From Symsagittifera roscoffensis (taxonomy: Eukaryota; Xenacoelomorpha; Acoela; Convolutidae): a stretch of 64,000 nucleotides of DNA. The DNA lies in contig NC_087066.1 in assembly GCF_963678635.1 (NCBI RefSeq), positions 2,911,633 through 2,975,632 of the forward strand, read 5' to 3'. The notes beneath the pieces were generated by a model that did not search any database, was not told the DNA's origin, and was given only the letters and a program-made list of their open reading frames with translations. Below, one piece after another: positions 51,281 to 61,703 of the stretch. Numbering within the stretch: the first letter of the stretch is position 1; each line of letters begins with the position of its first letter. The position numbers were made by a program, and so were the translations under genes.

Positions 51281-51539
51281 GTTGTAATCGAAAAAACAGA
51301 TTGTGAATATTGCTGCCAAACTGTTGCCGCATTAAGTTAAATAAAAAAAGTAATCGCCTTGAAAATGTTTTATTTCTTGTGCTAAATTTCTTTTTGTGCA
51401 AGTTTTTTTTTGGTCGACATATTTTTTTCCGCTTAATTATTGCTCGGTCATTGATTCTCGTTATTTGTTAAGGCTGTTTGTGAACATCATCCGAGGCAAT
51501 GGTATGAAAGTTTTGCAGAGAATTTTTTCAAGTTTTAAA

Positions 51540-51582
51540 TTGTATCGCATGTGTTGCGAAGCTCTGCTTCGCCTCTGTTTAG
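51540..51582 (+). repeat. Hairpin module copy
   Basis: GTATCGCATGTGTTGCGAAG followed by CTCTGCTTCGCCTCTGTT. Confidence 0.7.
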
Positions 51583-52667
51583 TACATTGAAATTGCAATT
51601 AATCGAAACAATGGATTCATTTCGAGCGTAAAATCAACCAATTCTTTCATAGAAGGTCAAGCAATTAAATTAATCATGGAGCTCCCGTAATAAATACATC
51701 AAGTCTCGATCTGGCATTGTGTAAAAAATTAATTAAGAGGATAGACTTGGACTGAATTTGAAATACAAAATGAAACTGTCATTCACGCCATTAAAGGCGG
51801 AGGCGAATTTCAGTAGGAAGTTGAACATATAAAAGGTGAAATGATGTGGGTTGAAATCATTAGGAGATAAAAACGTGGGCAACGTAGGGGTACAAAAAAG
51901 CTCTGCTCATGTGATCTAAATAACAGTTTTTGCAACCGAAATTGTTTTTTTTTTCTTTGTAGTATGAAAGTCATTTCTGAAGCCAGTCGGCCGAAATAAT
52001 TGTCATGCAGTTCAGTCAAAGTTGCTTCCTGACAAATATATCCCGGTCTCGAAAAATTCTATCTATGAATGACTTGGTAACAATGAATGCTTCTTTTGAA
52101 ACTTTTCGCAAAATATGGATTGATTTTTCAACCGTTCAATGATCAAATCATCTCGTCCGGAAGTCGACCGAGTTGTCTCTGTTATTACAATTAAATATGC
52201 TATATCAGATGTTTCAGAGCCTTGAAATTATTTTAAAAATTGAGATAACTCTTTTCATTAGTTTATGTTGTCTGAAATATCTCAATTTGTTGTGTCACTT
52301 CTTATATTTTTTAAATAACTTGGAATTTATGTGGCAGAAACACTTCTTTTTTATCATTGCTTCTGTATTTTTCTGAAAATTATATCTAGTAGCGGTGGCT
52401 TTTGTAAGCTTGATTGGTTTCATTTACTGGCGTAATTAAATGGGGATATTCCCGCTGTTGAATGACCGAAAGTGTTCAGCGTTCTTGTTTGATTTTTACG
52501 TTCTTTCGTCCAAAATTTTGATACTCAATAATGGTTGGTACTCGGTCATTCGGCCAGAAGTGATTTCCTTCTAAGTGATTGCCTTGAGTAGTCAGACTAC
52601 AGCGATTAGTCAGACTTCATAACACTGTTTAAGACATATTTTAATGCTTAACTAAATTTATGCGGAA

Positions 52668-52985
52668 AAAATGAACGTAGTGAATACTTTTATGCAGGTC
52701 TTAATGATTTTTGTTTGTTTTCTTTTTAGGCTCAAACTTGATTTTTTGAGGTTTAACTTTTTAAGTTGAGTTCATTTTCTTTGTTAAAAGGAAGGCAAAC
52801 TAGCCTATCGAACAGCAAAAGTGTAAAGTTAACGAAAAACGTGATCGACTTTGTTTCAAAAGTGGATTTTAGTTTCAGATTTCTCAGTAGAATGAAAAAT
52901 TAACCCACTGGTAGTTTTCTCAATTTGGTTCAGTTTTGTCTAAAAGTGTCAATCATAAATTGATCTTGAAGTTCAAAGTGCTCTT
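52668..52985 (+). repeat. 0.4-kb interspersed family, copy
   Basis: GAACGTAGTGAATACTTTTATG, GGAAGGCAAACTAGCC, ACGAAAAACGTGATCGACTTTG, TCAATCATAAATTG in the same order as at 33920 and 35790. Confidence 0.7.
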
Positions 52986-53319
52986 GAAAACCACTAATTT
53001 TTCTTGAATTTTTGTCCTGTTCCAACTCTGCCTATTGGCTATGTTTTTCTAAAACAACTGATATTATCGTTTTCCACAATTGATTCCTTCGCTTTATTCC
53101 CGTTTTCCTCACATGATGCCTGTTCAATTGTTCATTTTTATGAATCGTGAGTGTGTTAGAGAACAACTGAATGTTTTCCTTCTGATATATTTTGATAAAG
53201 TTTTTGATAAATATTATAAATGTCAGTTTTTGAAGGCATTTTTTTGCACCTGAACAGCGGACATCATTTTGTATCGCAATGATAGGTAGCTCTGGGCCGA
53301 ATCTATAGGTTGTTTTTGA

Positions 53320-53560
53320 TCCGGTAAAAGTCTGAAAAGGAAGACATGTTGAGCTGCGCAAATTTTCTACAGGGAGGACGGAAATGGTGCGAAAAATGTT
53401 GACGATTTCTAGTTTCAAAGTGGCTTTTGATTTTTAAATTTCCCAGCAGAAAAAATTACCAATTGGTCCAGCTTTCTCAAAAAAATGTTTCAAACAAAGT
53501 GTCAATCATAGATTGTTCTTAAAATTCACAGAGCATTAAAACTATCGTTTTTTGCATTCA
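53320..53560 (+). repeat. 0.4-kb interspersed family, partial diverged copy
   Basis: Retains GGAAGACATGTTG, AATTTCCCAGCAGAAAAAATT and GTGTCAATCATAGATTG; the front is lost. Confidence 0.5.
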
Positions 53561-54910
53561 TTGACACTTTTCCGATTGTCTGTTGACTATGTTGCTGACA
53601 GTTTTAAAGCCTTCGGTTGAAGCTTTCTCTGAAACTTAAGCTAAATATGATTCATTTGATAAAAATATGCTTGAAAACACACGTTTTGTCCTGTTATTAT
53701 GTTACTATATAACTAAATAAACTAATTGCCCTGTTATTTTTATGTGTTTCTTGTTAGTGTGTTTCAACGCATTTAAGATGAAAAAAAATATATTTTTAAT
53801 TAGCACATGTTGCTTTGAAAATTTATGGTGAGCGAATTGTGTTCGTCCCTCGTTCGATTGTTCTTTGAATTTGTTCAGGTTCTACTGTGAGTTCAAACGT
53901 TTGGTTTTGTTTGATTATTTGTCTCTCGCATAATAGCAGCCCCATATGCAGCAAATTATCGACCCTCATGATTCAAAAATATGTTTTGCTGGGCTACGCT
54001 GGCTTTTTGCAACTATGCTGTTGGGACTAGAAAGCGAATCAAGTTCTTTCCGTGCGTAGAAGTTGAGTTAGGACCGATGTGGTTAACTCATAGAGTAATT
54101 TCGGATAGGGTACACCGTCTGCTCGTCACGCTATCTTATTTTCGGCCGGATAGATTCGTGCAACTTCTTAGTCTAATACCGATCCTAATCTTACTCTTAT
54201 ACTTACTAGTCTCAGGGTGTTTAACTAGTCTCTGCTAGGCTCAATAGATCTAGGGTATACTGGTTTGTTGCGGCTGCTGAAGTTCTCTCGGAGAGACAAC
54301 TAATTTCTAAGTTAAATTCAAATCTCTCTGGTGCTGAAATTACAAGTAATTTCAGCACTTACAAATAAGTGGGTTGTTAGTTAGATGGATCATGATTGGT
54401 TAATATTAAATACTTTACAGTGGTAAAATATCTAATTTATCCAATCATAAAATATAGTTTAGATCAGGTTCCACCCATCCGGGTTTTACAGAGTTTTTTA
54501 GAATTATCTTTCTGCAATTCAAAGGATGGATGATGAACGTTGGTATTGGGCGAACATCGTATCTTCGTGTATCTTCTTGTGACAACGACTGTGTTTCCCA
54601 ACGAAATCAATCTGATTTCAAAATGGTTTGCTATGACGGGGTTTTCTGTATTATGTAGAGAACTTGTTTTGTGTTCAGCCGCGTCTGGGAATGGCGTGGA
54701 GATTGTGCGTGGAGGGGATGCCTTGTAACTCGGATCTGTACGTATACTTGAACATCGAGGTGGTCAATGGTCTAGTTCAATGAAGTCCTTTTCTGCGAAG
54801 TCAAGTCGTACTCTAAATCTTTTGAGTTGTGATTGTGGACGGCATTTTGGTTGTGGTTGGCCATTCTTTTTCGAGTGTAGTGGGATCACTTTGTCTTTGG
54901 ATGTTCGTCT
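53561..54910. other. AT-rich DNA, no gene seen
   Basis: Includes a short perfect hairpin (GTGCTGAAATTAC with GTAATTTCAGCAC at about 54331-54359). May contain the 3' LTR of the element to the right, but I could not define its ends. Confidence 0.35.
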
Positions 54911-55010
54911 TTGTTGTTGTATGCTGATCTATATACTGCAAAGTATGTTTTACATTTTATAAAATTTTTATTAGTTCAATGTTTTAATTATGATTTTGAT
55001 TAGTTGTTTT
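54911..55010 (+). repeat. Perfect 100-bp inverted repeat, left arm
   Basis: TTGTTGTTGTATGCTGATCT to GATTAGTTGTTTT. Its exact reverse complement is at 55419-55518, 408 bp away. Confidence 0.95.
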
Positions 55011-55418
55011 CACAAAAGCTTTTTGTTTTAGTTCGGTTATTTTGAAGAGTTACTCACCCTTGAGTACCTCTTATTAAAAATAGGAGTGTGGTCACAAAGC
55101 GTAGATGTAGCGCGGTGGGTTAGGCCGGCTATAGAGCATGCTCAGGACGTCCTCTCTGGTGGGTTAGGCCAGGAGTGGGAGTATGATTTCGTGCGGTTTC
55201 TGTGAGAGGTCCTGTTATGTGATAACGTTTTATGTTGAGCTTATGGTGGTCTTTCTTATGTTCCGTTGGTTGTGTCCTTTTTTTCAAAAATCAAATTGTT
55301 TTTGTTATGAGTTTGTCTTTCGACTTTTTTGTGTTTTATTATTTCTTTCTTAGACTTTATAATAGTCTTCAAAAGAATAAATTATCCAGTTTTAAACTTG
55401 AGCTTATGGAGCTAATCA

Positions 55419-55518
55419 AAAACAACTAATCAAAATCATAATTAAAACATTGAACTAATAAAAATTTTATAAAATGTAAAACATACTTTGCAGTATATAG
55501 ATCAGCATACAACAACAA
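55419..55518 (-). repeat. Perfect 100-bp inverted repeat, right arm
   Basis: Reverse complement of 54911-55010 without a mismatch that I could find. The loop contains two GTGGGTTAGGCC words (about 55107 and 55160). Confidence 0.95.
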
Positions 55519-56132
55519 TCCGGTTTGGGTACCGTTGGTTTTCTTTTCTTAGTCATGCTGTTAATTTTTGATTTGTGGTGTTTAGTAAGCTGCGTTGGTT
55601 AGTTTGGTTTAGTATATAATTCCTTTCCAACCGGGTTAAAGGAAAGTTTGAAACTTGTTATTGTATGTTAGAGTTGTTGAGTGTGAAAACTTGAAACTAA
55701 AATTCATTATTTAAACAATTCTTCGTGGGCGAGCTGTGCGAGTTTGGATAGAATTCTTGTGCGAGTGAATGAAAATATCAAAAGGTTAGTACTGCATTTT
55801 TACTTTATCAATTTACTACATAGAATTTTAATTTAACTGCTAGTTTTGGGGAAAAGTTAAGTTACAAATTTTCATTATTATGAAATTTACTGCTTTTGGA
55901 AAAACAATTTATAAATTAATTTACTTCATTTGATATAAATTTTATCAAATTATTTTGTGGAGAATATTAATGAAGTTTAGAATAAATTTAACAAGTTTTT
56001 ATTTTGTTTTTCTTGTTTTTTGCAGATGATCGTGGTATGAAGACTAAAAATCTAAAAGAAACATGAGTAAAGAATGGTTAGTATTTATTTTAAATTTATT
56101 AGTGAAGAATATGTATAAATTTTACTTACCTG
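55519..56132. other. Interval between inverted repeat and last ORF of the env-bearing element
   Basis: No gene. Part of the 3' untranslated region or LTR of the env-bearing element presumably lies here; neither a polypurine tract nor LTR ends could be fixed. Confidence 0.35.
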
Positions 56133-57941
56133 TTAGTCGTCGGGGAAAAAACCGTGGGGGAAGATGTCGTGTATTATGTCGGAGTTTGTTAGTAATTTTG
56201 CTAGTATGCGAATGATGTTTTTAGTCTGAAGCAGTGGCCAAAGCAATTGAAGTGCTTTAATAGTTTTTAGTTCTTCAGTGCCAACTGCAAACTCATAAGG
56301 TGTGTTTTGAATGAGGTTATATAATTTGTGATTGTTTTTAGTATTGTGGATGAATTCTAATATTGGGATATCTATAGGTTGGATAAATTCATGTGGGATA
56401 AGGAAGGGTCTGGATTCTTCTGCGTTAAAGGTCTTCGTGATGGGACAAAATATATACATTTGTGTTATTGGGTCATAGTTGCGGAGGATGCCGTGGAGGT
56501 TAGTGTCCTTTATGCAATATGTGAAATTTAGAAAAAATGGCGAAGTGTACTTTGAATTAAGAAACTGAAAACGGTGGTGTGGTTGTCTTGATGGAGTGTG
56601 GAGATCAAAATGATTTTGTATGAAGCGATAATACGTATATGTGTGGGTTTGTTTAGTGCGTAACATAATGTCGTGTGAGCAGTGCAAATCGCGTTCATGT
56701 GGTGCAAGGAAGTGGAAGGTTAGTGAAAATAATTGAAATTTTTCTTTAAAACTTTCATAAGCTTGCATGTCAGTTAGTGCTTCAGAGATGATGTGATCAA
56801 ATTTTCGATCAAATATATTGAGTGTAAATACATATGGTGTTTTGATGAAAAATTTTTCTGTTAGTTGTGGGTTAGCGAAGCGGTCGTCATCTAAAAATTG
56901 GTCTTGGTTAGATCGGATGATATTATGATCGTAATATTCTAGCGTAAACTCGTTAGCTCGGGGTGCAGTGTATGTTTTTAGTGATTTTTTATATCCTATA
57001 TAAGTAAATTGTCTGTGTGTTAATGGTGTGGTGAGTCGATATAGCATATCTTGATTTCTTTCTATATCGATGTGAGTATTAGATAAAGGTAGGCAAAGGG
57101 GATTAGTAAAATGATAGTATGATGTCCAATGAAGTGTAGGCATTAAAACATATTCATCTACAAAACTACGTGTGTCGTTAGTGTCGTTAGGAGTGTTTAA
57201 AGTATATTGTGGAAATGAAGGTAAGGTGATTGCTAGAAAATCTTTCGTGTTAGTGTGATGTGGATGATTAATATATTCACGGGCTGTTCCTGGTTTGGTT
57301 GGGAATGGATGGTTTGGGAATTTTCTTTTAAAAGTGCGATAAGCTCTATTAGTGCTTTTTGACGATTCGGTGGAAGTGGATGATTGTGCTAATGATGCAG
57401 TATAAGCTGAAGAGGGTGTAGGAGTAGGTGGATTTGAGAATTCTACTGTGGATGAAATTTGATTTATAGTGAGGGTGTTAGAGTGTATTAGCTGTTGTTG
57501 TAGGGTTATAAAATTATCAAGTTCTTGGGAGATTTGGGGAGTATCGGGAGAATTAGATGATCGGTCGGAATGAAATGGAGAATAGGTTGGGGTTACTTGT
57601 GAAGCGTAAGAGGGAGTAGAAACGGACGCGAGTGGATTATTTGTTGGGATTGGTCGAAAAGGAGGCTTTGAAAAAACTGAGGAGTTGGTTTGAAAATTAT
57701 TGGATGGAGATGGTTCGGAGTCTGCAAATTCGTCAGGGGTTTCTATATTCGGGTTATTTAGTTGTGAAATGGAGTATAAAACTTAAATATCGGAATTAGT
57801 GTCTGAATTCATGCTTGATGTTATATTACTATTTGGAAAATCGGGTGGTGGGAAAGCAAAAAGTGGAATTATTGTAATTGGAGTGTTGAGGTTGGTTGGG
57901 TGGAAATTTGAGCGGTGTAGGGATCCAAGTTGTCGGCTCAT
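56133..57941 (-). pseudogene. Accessory ORF downstream of env (one internal stop)
   Basis: ATG at 57941-57939 overlaps the stop of the env-like ORF in the four bases ATGA. The frame reads 52 codons to TAA at 57785-57783 and is then open again to 56133, about 602 codons in all. The first 265 or so are rich in Pro, Ser, Thr and Asn; the last 336 look globular (FTYIGYKKSLKTYTAPRANE, HFLAPHERDLHCSHDIMLRT, ending FPHGFFPDD). No domain is recognised and there is no signal peptide. The single stop may be a mutation, an assembly error or a readthrough site. If translated after env it would depend on reinitiation or on its own spliced RNA. Confidence 0.6.
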
Positions 57942-60550
57942 CGTGGGCTAAAAAAATTATTATTTTGATACTGAAAAGCGGTGGTATGGGGTTGTTCTAT
58001 AATTTGTTCATATGTATTTTCATCTTGTGAATGATGTGTCTTTATGTGTTGTATGGGACTTTGCGATATGTTTGGTCTAAAATTTGGGTTATGTGTTATT
58101 GCTAAGTTTCGGAAATTTCGTGGGACTAATGATAATGGATGGTTATGTGGTAGGGGTGGCAACTGTGGTGCTGTAGGCGTTACTTCTATATTATAATGTT
58201 CCTCGTCGTACGTGTTCTGTCTTGTCGCTATTTTTGTGTTATATTCTTTTATTTGTGCGTCTAGAAGGACTTTGTTTATTGATGATGAAAAAATTCCAAA
58301 AAATCCTGCAAATAGTATGCGTGCTACACTTGCTTGTCTATTTACTTGTGTGTGTATAGCGCATGTATTATAGATTCCTTTTAGTAGTGAGAAAAGAAAT
58401 CCTATAAAGTTAAACATTGCGTATAAAATAGTCAATTTTTCTACTATGTAGTAGGGCCATCCTAGAAAATCGAGAATTTCATTTTTTAGTGTAACAAAGC
58501 TAAAAATATTTATAGGTGAAATATCTTGTGGTCTGTGTTTTTCACCGTTTAGATATATATAATCTTTAATGTCTTTAAAATATCCTTTATAATCTTGTGT
58601 ATAGATGTCTGCAAATCCTGCGGTTTCGGCAAGTTTGCGTAAGTTTTGGTCAATTGATTGTCTTTGTATAGTGTCCATTTGTGTTAATAAATCCTGGAAT
58701 TGTTGTGTTCTAATGTGATGTTGGATATCAGATTTTGAATATATTCCAATTGATTGTAAATCTATATTTGGGTTTCGAGCAATAGCTCTAATGCTTTCGG
58801 GTGAAAATTTTTTGAGTGATTGCATTAATGTGGGGTATGGAGTAAGAAGATAATATTTATCTTCATCAGGATTCAATTGTACTACATTGTGGCTATTTTC
58901 TGATCCACATGGGACTGCGGTATCCCAAAAATATGTTCGTCTTGAGAGTGTGTCAACAAAATGTACTTTATTTTTATAAAAGATAGGGATTCTTTTATAG
59001 CATCTTTTATCTTCAAAAACATATAGTGGTGATACTTTTTTGGTACAAGTATAAAACCATAAAATGTTTCCTTCGTAGTCTAAAAAATTTGATCTATTTC
59101 CTGATAGTAAATATCCTGCGTAGGGTATTTTTAATACTGCTAGTGCAAGTGATTGTAGGATTTGTGTTCGTTCTAATTCGCATAGTTGGTGAAGTGTTTC
59201 TAATTCAGAGAGTGACATTTCCTGAAAAATTCGGCTAATTGTGTAGTCTAGTTTCATATCTAAGTGAATATCGTAGTGGATATTACCAAAATAAGAATTA
59301 TTCATTAGTGATAGTTCTTGTAGACGTGTGCTTTGAGTGTCATGTGGCTTTAGATGTCCACCAGGTTGACCATTATTTTTTTGAAAGTTAACTGGTATAT
59401 ATGATGTTCCTTCGTTTAGACCTGTGGCATAAGGGTCAATTTTTACTTTTCCAGTGTTCATGTCGAACCCTTTTTCGTATTCAACTAAGATTTCAGAATA
59501 TTGTGTTTTGTGAAGTGGATTTCTGTATTTGCATGCTAGTTCTGTTTCTTGATATATTTGAAAACGGGTTAATTTATTTTCTATATTATGGATGTTTCGA
59601 AAATCATTACTTCGTTTTCGTGATGGATTTACTTGTTCATATGGGATTGATTGTATGAAATATTTTTCGTGAAATTTTATCATTCGAGCGTGTATTTTTG
59701 CTACTTGAAATGTTGTACATGTATCTTCGGGGAACCAAACAATTGTTGCTTGTGTTCGTGTTGTAGGGTCACAATAACCTTGATCGTTTTTACAGGGTAA
59801 TCTTATTCCTTGATAGATCATTGTGTTGTCAGATAAATCTCGTGTGAGTTGAATTTTTTCGAGTTGTATTTTCCAATCGAAAAACATTATTTCTTGATAT
59901 TCTTTATTTTTTGTGTCTGCTTTGCAGTTTGATGGGTTATTTATACCAATGTGTGGTATCCAGTGTTTATCGTGTATGTCGTAAGTTAATCTTCCGTGTT
60001 GGCCGTTGTATGGGTATTTTTCATCTAGTTTTATATGTCCTTGATATCTTTCAAGTTCTGCTTGATGTACAGAATCGGAAAAAACTTGAAAATTTACTAG
60101 TTTTCTGTCGGTGTTTTTATTTCTTGTGATGTTTAGTCTGAGTAGCTCGTTTTTACAATCATTGGGATTTAGATGAAAAAGTCGTTCTATATTACTTTGG
60201 TAGAATAATTCATGGTCAAGTCGGTTTTTATTTCCGTTTGAAACTTGTGAACAATGTACTTTCTTTTCGGAAAATGTTGCTGTAAATTTATGTCCTATGT
60301 TTGTTGTTGCTCGGGCTTTTGAATAGAGTGTCGCTATTACATTTGTAGTTTCTATAGCTTGTGGTTCTGTTTCGCTTTGTGATACTTGGTTTATTGCATA
60401 TTTGTGTAGTGTTTTTTGTTCATTTTCTTCACAATCGTAATGTGTTACTAATAGGTCTTGGGGTCCTGTGCGAGGAGAAGGATTTATGTTCTGATCGGAG
60501 ATTATTAGAAAAAGGAGTTGGAGAAAAATTAATGTTTTTAGAATATACAT
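57938..60550 (-). CDS. env: Envelope-like glycoprotein, intact 870-codon ORF
   Basis: Starts at ATG 60550 with a signal peptide (MYILKTLIFLQLLFLIISDQ) and has many Asn-x-Ser/Thr sites and about 14 ectodomain cysteines. Near residues 453-550 come a helical LHQLCELERTQILQSLALAV block, a Gly-containing YLLSGNRSNF, and a paired-Cys block with ERs such as FYTCTKKVSPLYV, RCYKRIPI and VDTLSRR before a further Cys. A hydrophobic helix is at about 700-723 (LTILYAMFNFIGFLFSLL), another at about 740-755 (ARILFAGFFGIFSSS), then a 110-residue tail. The Cys block layout is reminiscent of chuvirus-type (Jingchuvirales) glycoproteins known to have been captured by retroelements; this is inference from pattern. 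No furin-like site was confidently seen. The ORF is unbroken. Type I membrane glycoprotein is secure; viral fusion role is inferred. Confidence 0.75.
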   Translation of the reverse strand: MYILKTLIFLQLLFLIISDQNINPSPRTGPQDLLVTHYDCEENEQKTLHKYAINQVSQSETEPQAIETTNVIATLYSKARATTNIGHKFTATFSEKKVHCSQVSNGNKNRLDHELFYQSNIERLFHLNPNDCKNELLRLNITRNKNTDRKLVNFQVFSDSVHQAELERYQGHIKLDEKYPYNGQHGRLTYDIHDKHWIPHIGINNPSNCKADTKNKEYQEIMFFDWKIQLEKIQLTRDLSDNTMIYQGIRLPCKNDQGYCDPTTRTQATIVWFPEDTCTTFQVAKIHARMIKFHEKYFIQSIPYEQVNPSRKRSNDFRNIHNIENKLTRFQIYQETELACKYRNPLHKTQYSEILVEYEKGFDMNTGKVKIDPYATGLNEGTSYIPVNFQKNNGQPGGHLKPHDTQSTRLQELSLMNNSYFGNIHYDIHLDMKLDYTISRIFQEMSLSELETLHQLCELERTQILQSLALAVLKIPYAGYLLSGNRSNFLDYEGNILWFYTCTKKVSPLYVFEDKRCYKRIPIFYKNKVHFVDTLSRRTYFWDTAVPCGSENSHNVVQLNPDEDKYYLLTPYPTLMQSLKKFSPESIRAIARNPNIDLQSIGIYSKSDIQHHIRTQQFQDLLTQMDTIQRQSIDQNLRKLAETAGFADIYTQDYKGYFKDIKDYIYLNGEKHRPQDISPINIFSFVTLKNEILDFLGWPYYIVEKLTILYAMFNFIGFLFSLLKGIYNTCAIHTQVNRQASVARILFAGFFGIFSSSINKVLLDAQIKEYNTKIATRQNTYDEEHYNIEVTPTAPQLPPLPHNHPLSLVPRNFRNLAITHNPNFRPNISQSPIQHIKTHHSQDENTYEQIIEQPHTTAFQYQNNNFFSPR

Positions 60551-60942
60551 GTGTATGATAATCCTGAGTACGGGTTATAAAATGTGATGTAACCAATTGT
60601 TTTCTTGGTATATCTGTCGTATTTATATATTACTTCAGTTGTTATAAAAGGCGGTGGTAGCGATTGAGCTGTTATATTTGGTGGATTTAATGGATAAGGA
60701 TGTTGAGCAATGTTGTTTAGTTTAACCGTGATTTCGAATTTTAATTGTAGGCTATTTTGTTGGAGTATTCGGATGTTATGGTCACGAATGTCTTCGTGGA
60801 TATCTTGTCTATATTGTAATCTATTAAGTGCCCAGTTGTGGAGTCGGTTACTTTCTGGGTGTTGTCCAAATAATGGTGGAGGTGCTGTGAATGTATTCCA
60901 GTCTAATCTTAAAGGGATATTTGTTATGATTGTTCTCGATAT
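60538..60942 (-). CDS. 134-codon frame without ATG, overlapping the env start
   Basis: Opens directly after TAG at 60945-60943 and runs to TAA at 60540-60538, overlapping the first 13 bases of the env-like ORF. It has no Met codon. Protein-like text: IPLRLDWNTFTAPPPLFGQ, RLHNWALNRLQYRQDIHED, QSLPPPFITTEVIYKYDRY. Because both flanks have stops, it must be reached by splicing or frameshifting if it is expressed. It could be the C-terminal half of the P/S/T-rich frame just upstream, separated by a frame change. Confidence 0.5.
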   Translation of the reverse strand: MSRTIITNIPLRLDWNTFTAPPPLFGQHPESNRLHNWALNRLQYRQDIHEDIRDHNIRILQQNSLQLKFEITVKLNNIAQHPYPLNPPNITAQSLPPPFITTEVIYKYDRYTKKTIGYITFYNPYSGLSYTCIF

Positions 60943-60968
60943 CTAGCGTCGAGGTTATTTGGGAAATT

Positions 60969-61679
60969 TTAAGGAAAATGCGTCGGTGAAAACTGGCTTA
61001 TTGATGGTGTTGATGGTAGTGATAATGTTTCTGGTAGTGATGATGATGTTGTTGTATCTGTAGAAATATCTATTGGATCATTTATTAAATTTGGTTCACC
61101 TTGTGTGAAAGATTGCGTTGTCCAATATGGTAGTCGTGATGTTTGGTTTGGGGGGTTAAAGGGATTTTCACGTATTTGTTCAGATGTTGGTGTTGAACCT
61201 AAGTAATCTGAGGGTAGAGTTGAGGTGCTACGTTGTGAAAGAAGTGTAGGGGTTTCCGGTAATATGCCAATTGGGTTTTCCGGAGTACTTGGTGATGGGG
61301 ATTGGGGTATATCAAAATGAACTCGGGGGGTTTGAAAGTTTCTATTTCGTCGTGGATGTATGATTTGTCTATTTATTTCAACTGCATTTTGGTTTTGGCT
61401 AATATTTCGAATTCTACTCAATTCTTGTGGTAGTGTCGGGTATAAGTTATATGTTGGTTCACTCAGAGGTGCCTGTCGCTGAACTGGTTCTAGTGGTTCA
61501 GATAAGCGTGCGTGTCGTTCTTCAAAGGTATATGGGTTATCCTGGAAAGAAATTCGTGTAGATGTTTGGGGATTTTGGGTAGTTGTAGGTGGTGTCGGGT
61601 TCTCTTGGGATGTTGTCGGTGAAGACTGACTGTGTGATTGTTGGTTAGCAATTTTTGAGGGTTTTTTGATTGATTTCTT
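60969..61679 (-). CDS. 236-codon P/S/T-rich frame without ATG
   Basis: Opens directly after TAG at 61682-61680, which ends a good 3' splice-site sequence on the coding strand (AATTTTTTCACTAG). No ATG lies in the first 80 codons. Composition is rich in Pro, Ser, Thr, Gln (SHSQSSPTTSQENPTPPTTT, PSPSTPENPIGILPETPTLL), so it is probably disordered. It is in the same frame as the small two-TM ORF upstream, separated by TAA and TAG. Confidence 0.5.
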   Translation of the reverse strand, partial: KKSIKKPSKIANQQSHSQSSPTTSQENPTPPTTTQNPQTSTRISFQDNPYTFEERHARLSEPLEPVQRQAPLSEPTYNLYPTLPQELSRIRNISQNQNAVEINRQIIHPRRNRNFQTPRVHFDIPQSPSPSTPENPIGILPETPTLLSQRSTSTLPSDYLGSTPTSEQIRENPFNPPNQTSRLPYWTTQSFTQGEPNLINDPIDISTDTTTSSSLPETLSLPSTPSISQFSPTHFP

Positions 61680-61703
61680 CTAGTGAAAAAATTTATGTTT
61701 ATT

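Larger units (their letters stand above)
50106..52667 (+). other. Probable F-BAR gene intron / intergenic DNA
   Basis: No further convincing exon. A splice-acceptor-like TGGTCTCTAG at about 50515 opens a frame of 35 codons without similarity to the family. Hairpin modules are at 51236-51280 and 51540-51582. Confidence 0.45.

Noticed and set aside
53981-54238. 85-codon hydrophobic frame as a small membrane protein
   Set aside because: No Kozak, splice or conservation evidence; composition is that expected from T-rich DNA.
59026-60558. Several + strand open frames of 65-85 codons opposite the env-like ORF
   Set aside because: They lie antisense to a long intact ORF and have low-complexity, hydrophobic composition typical of AT-rich antisense frames.
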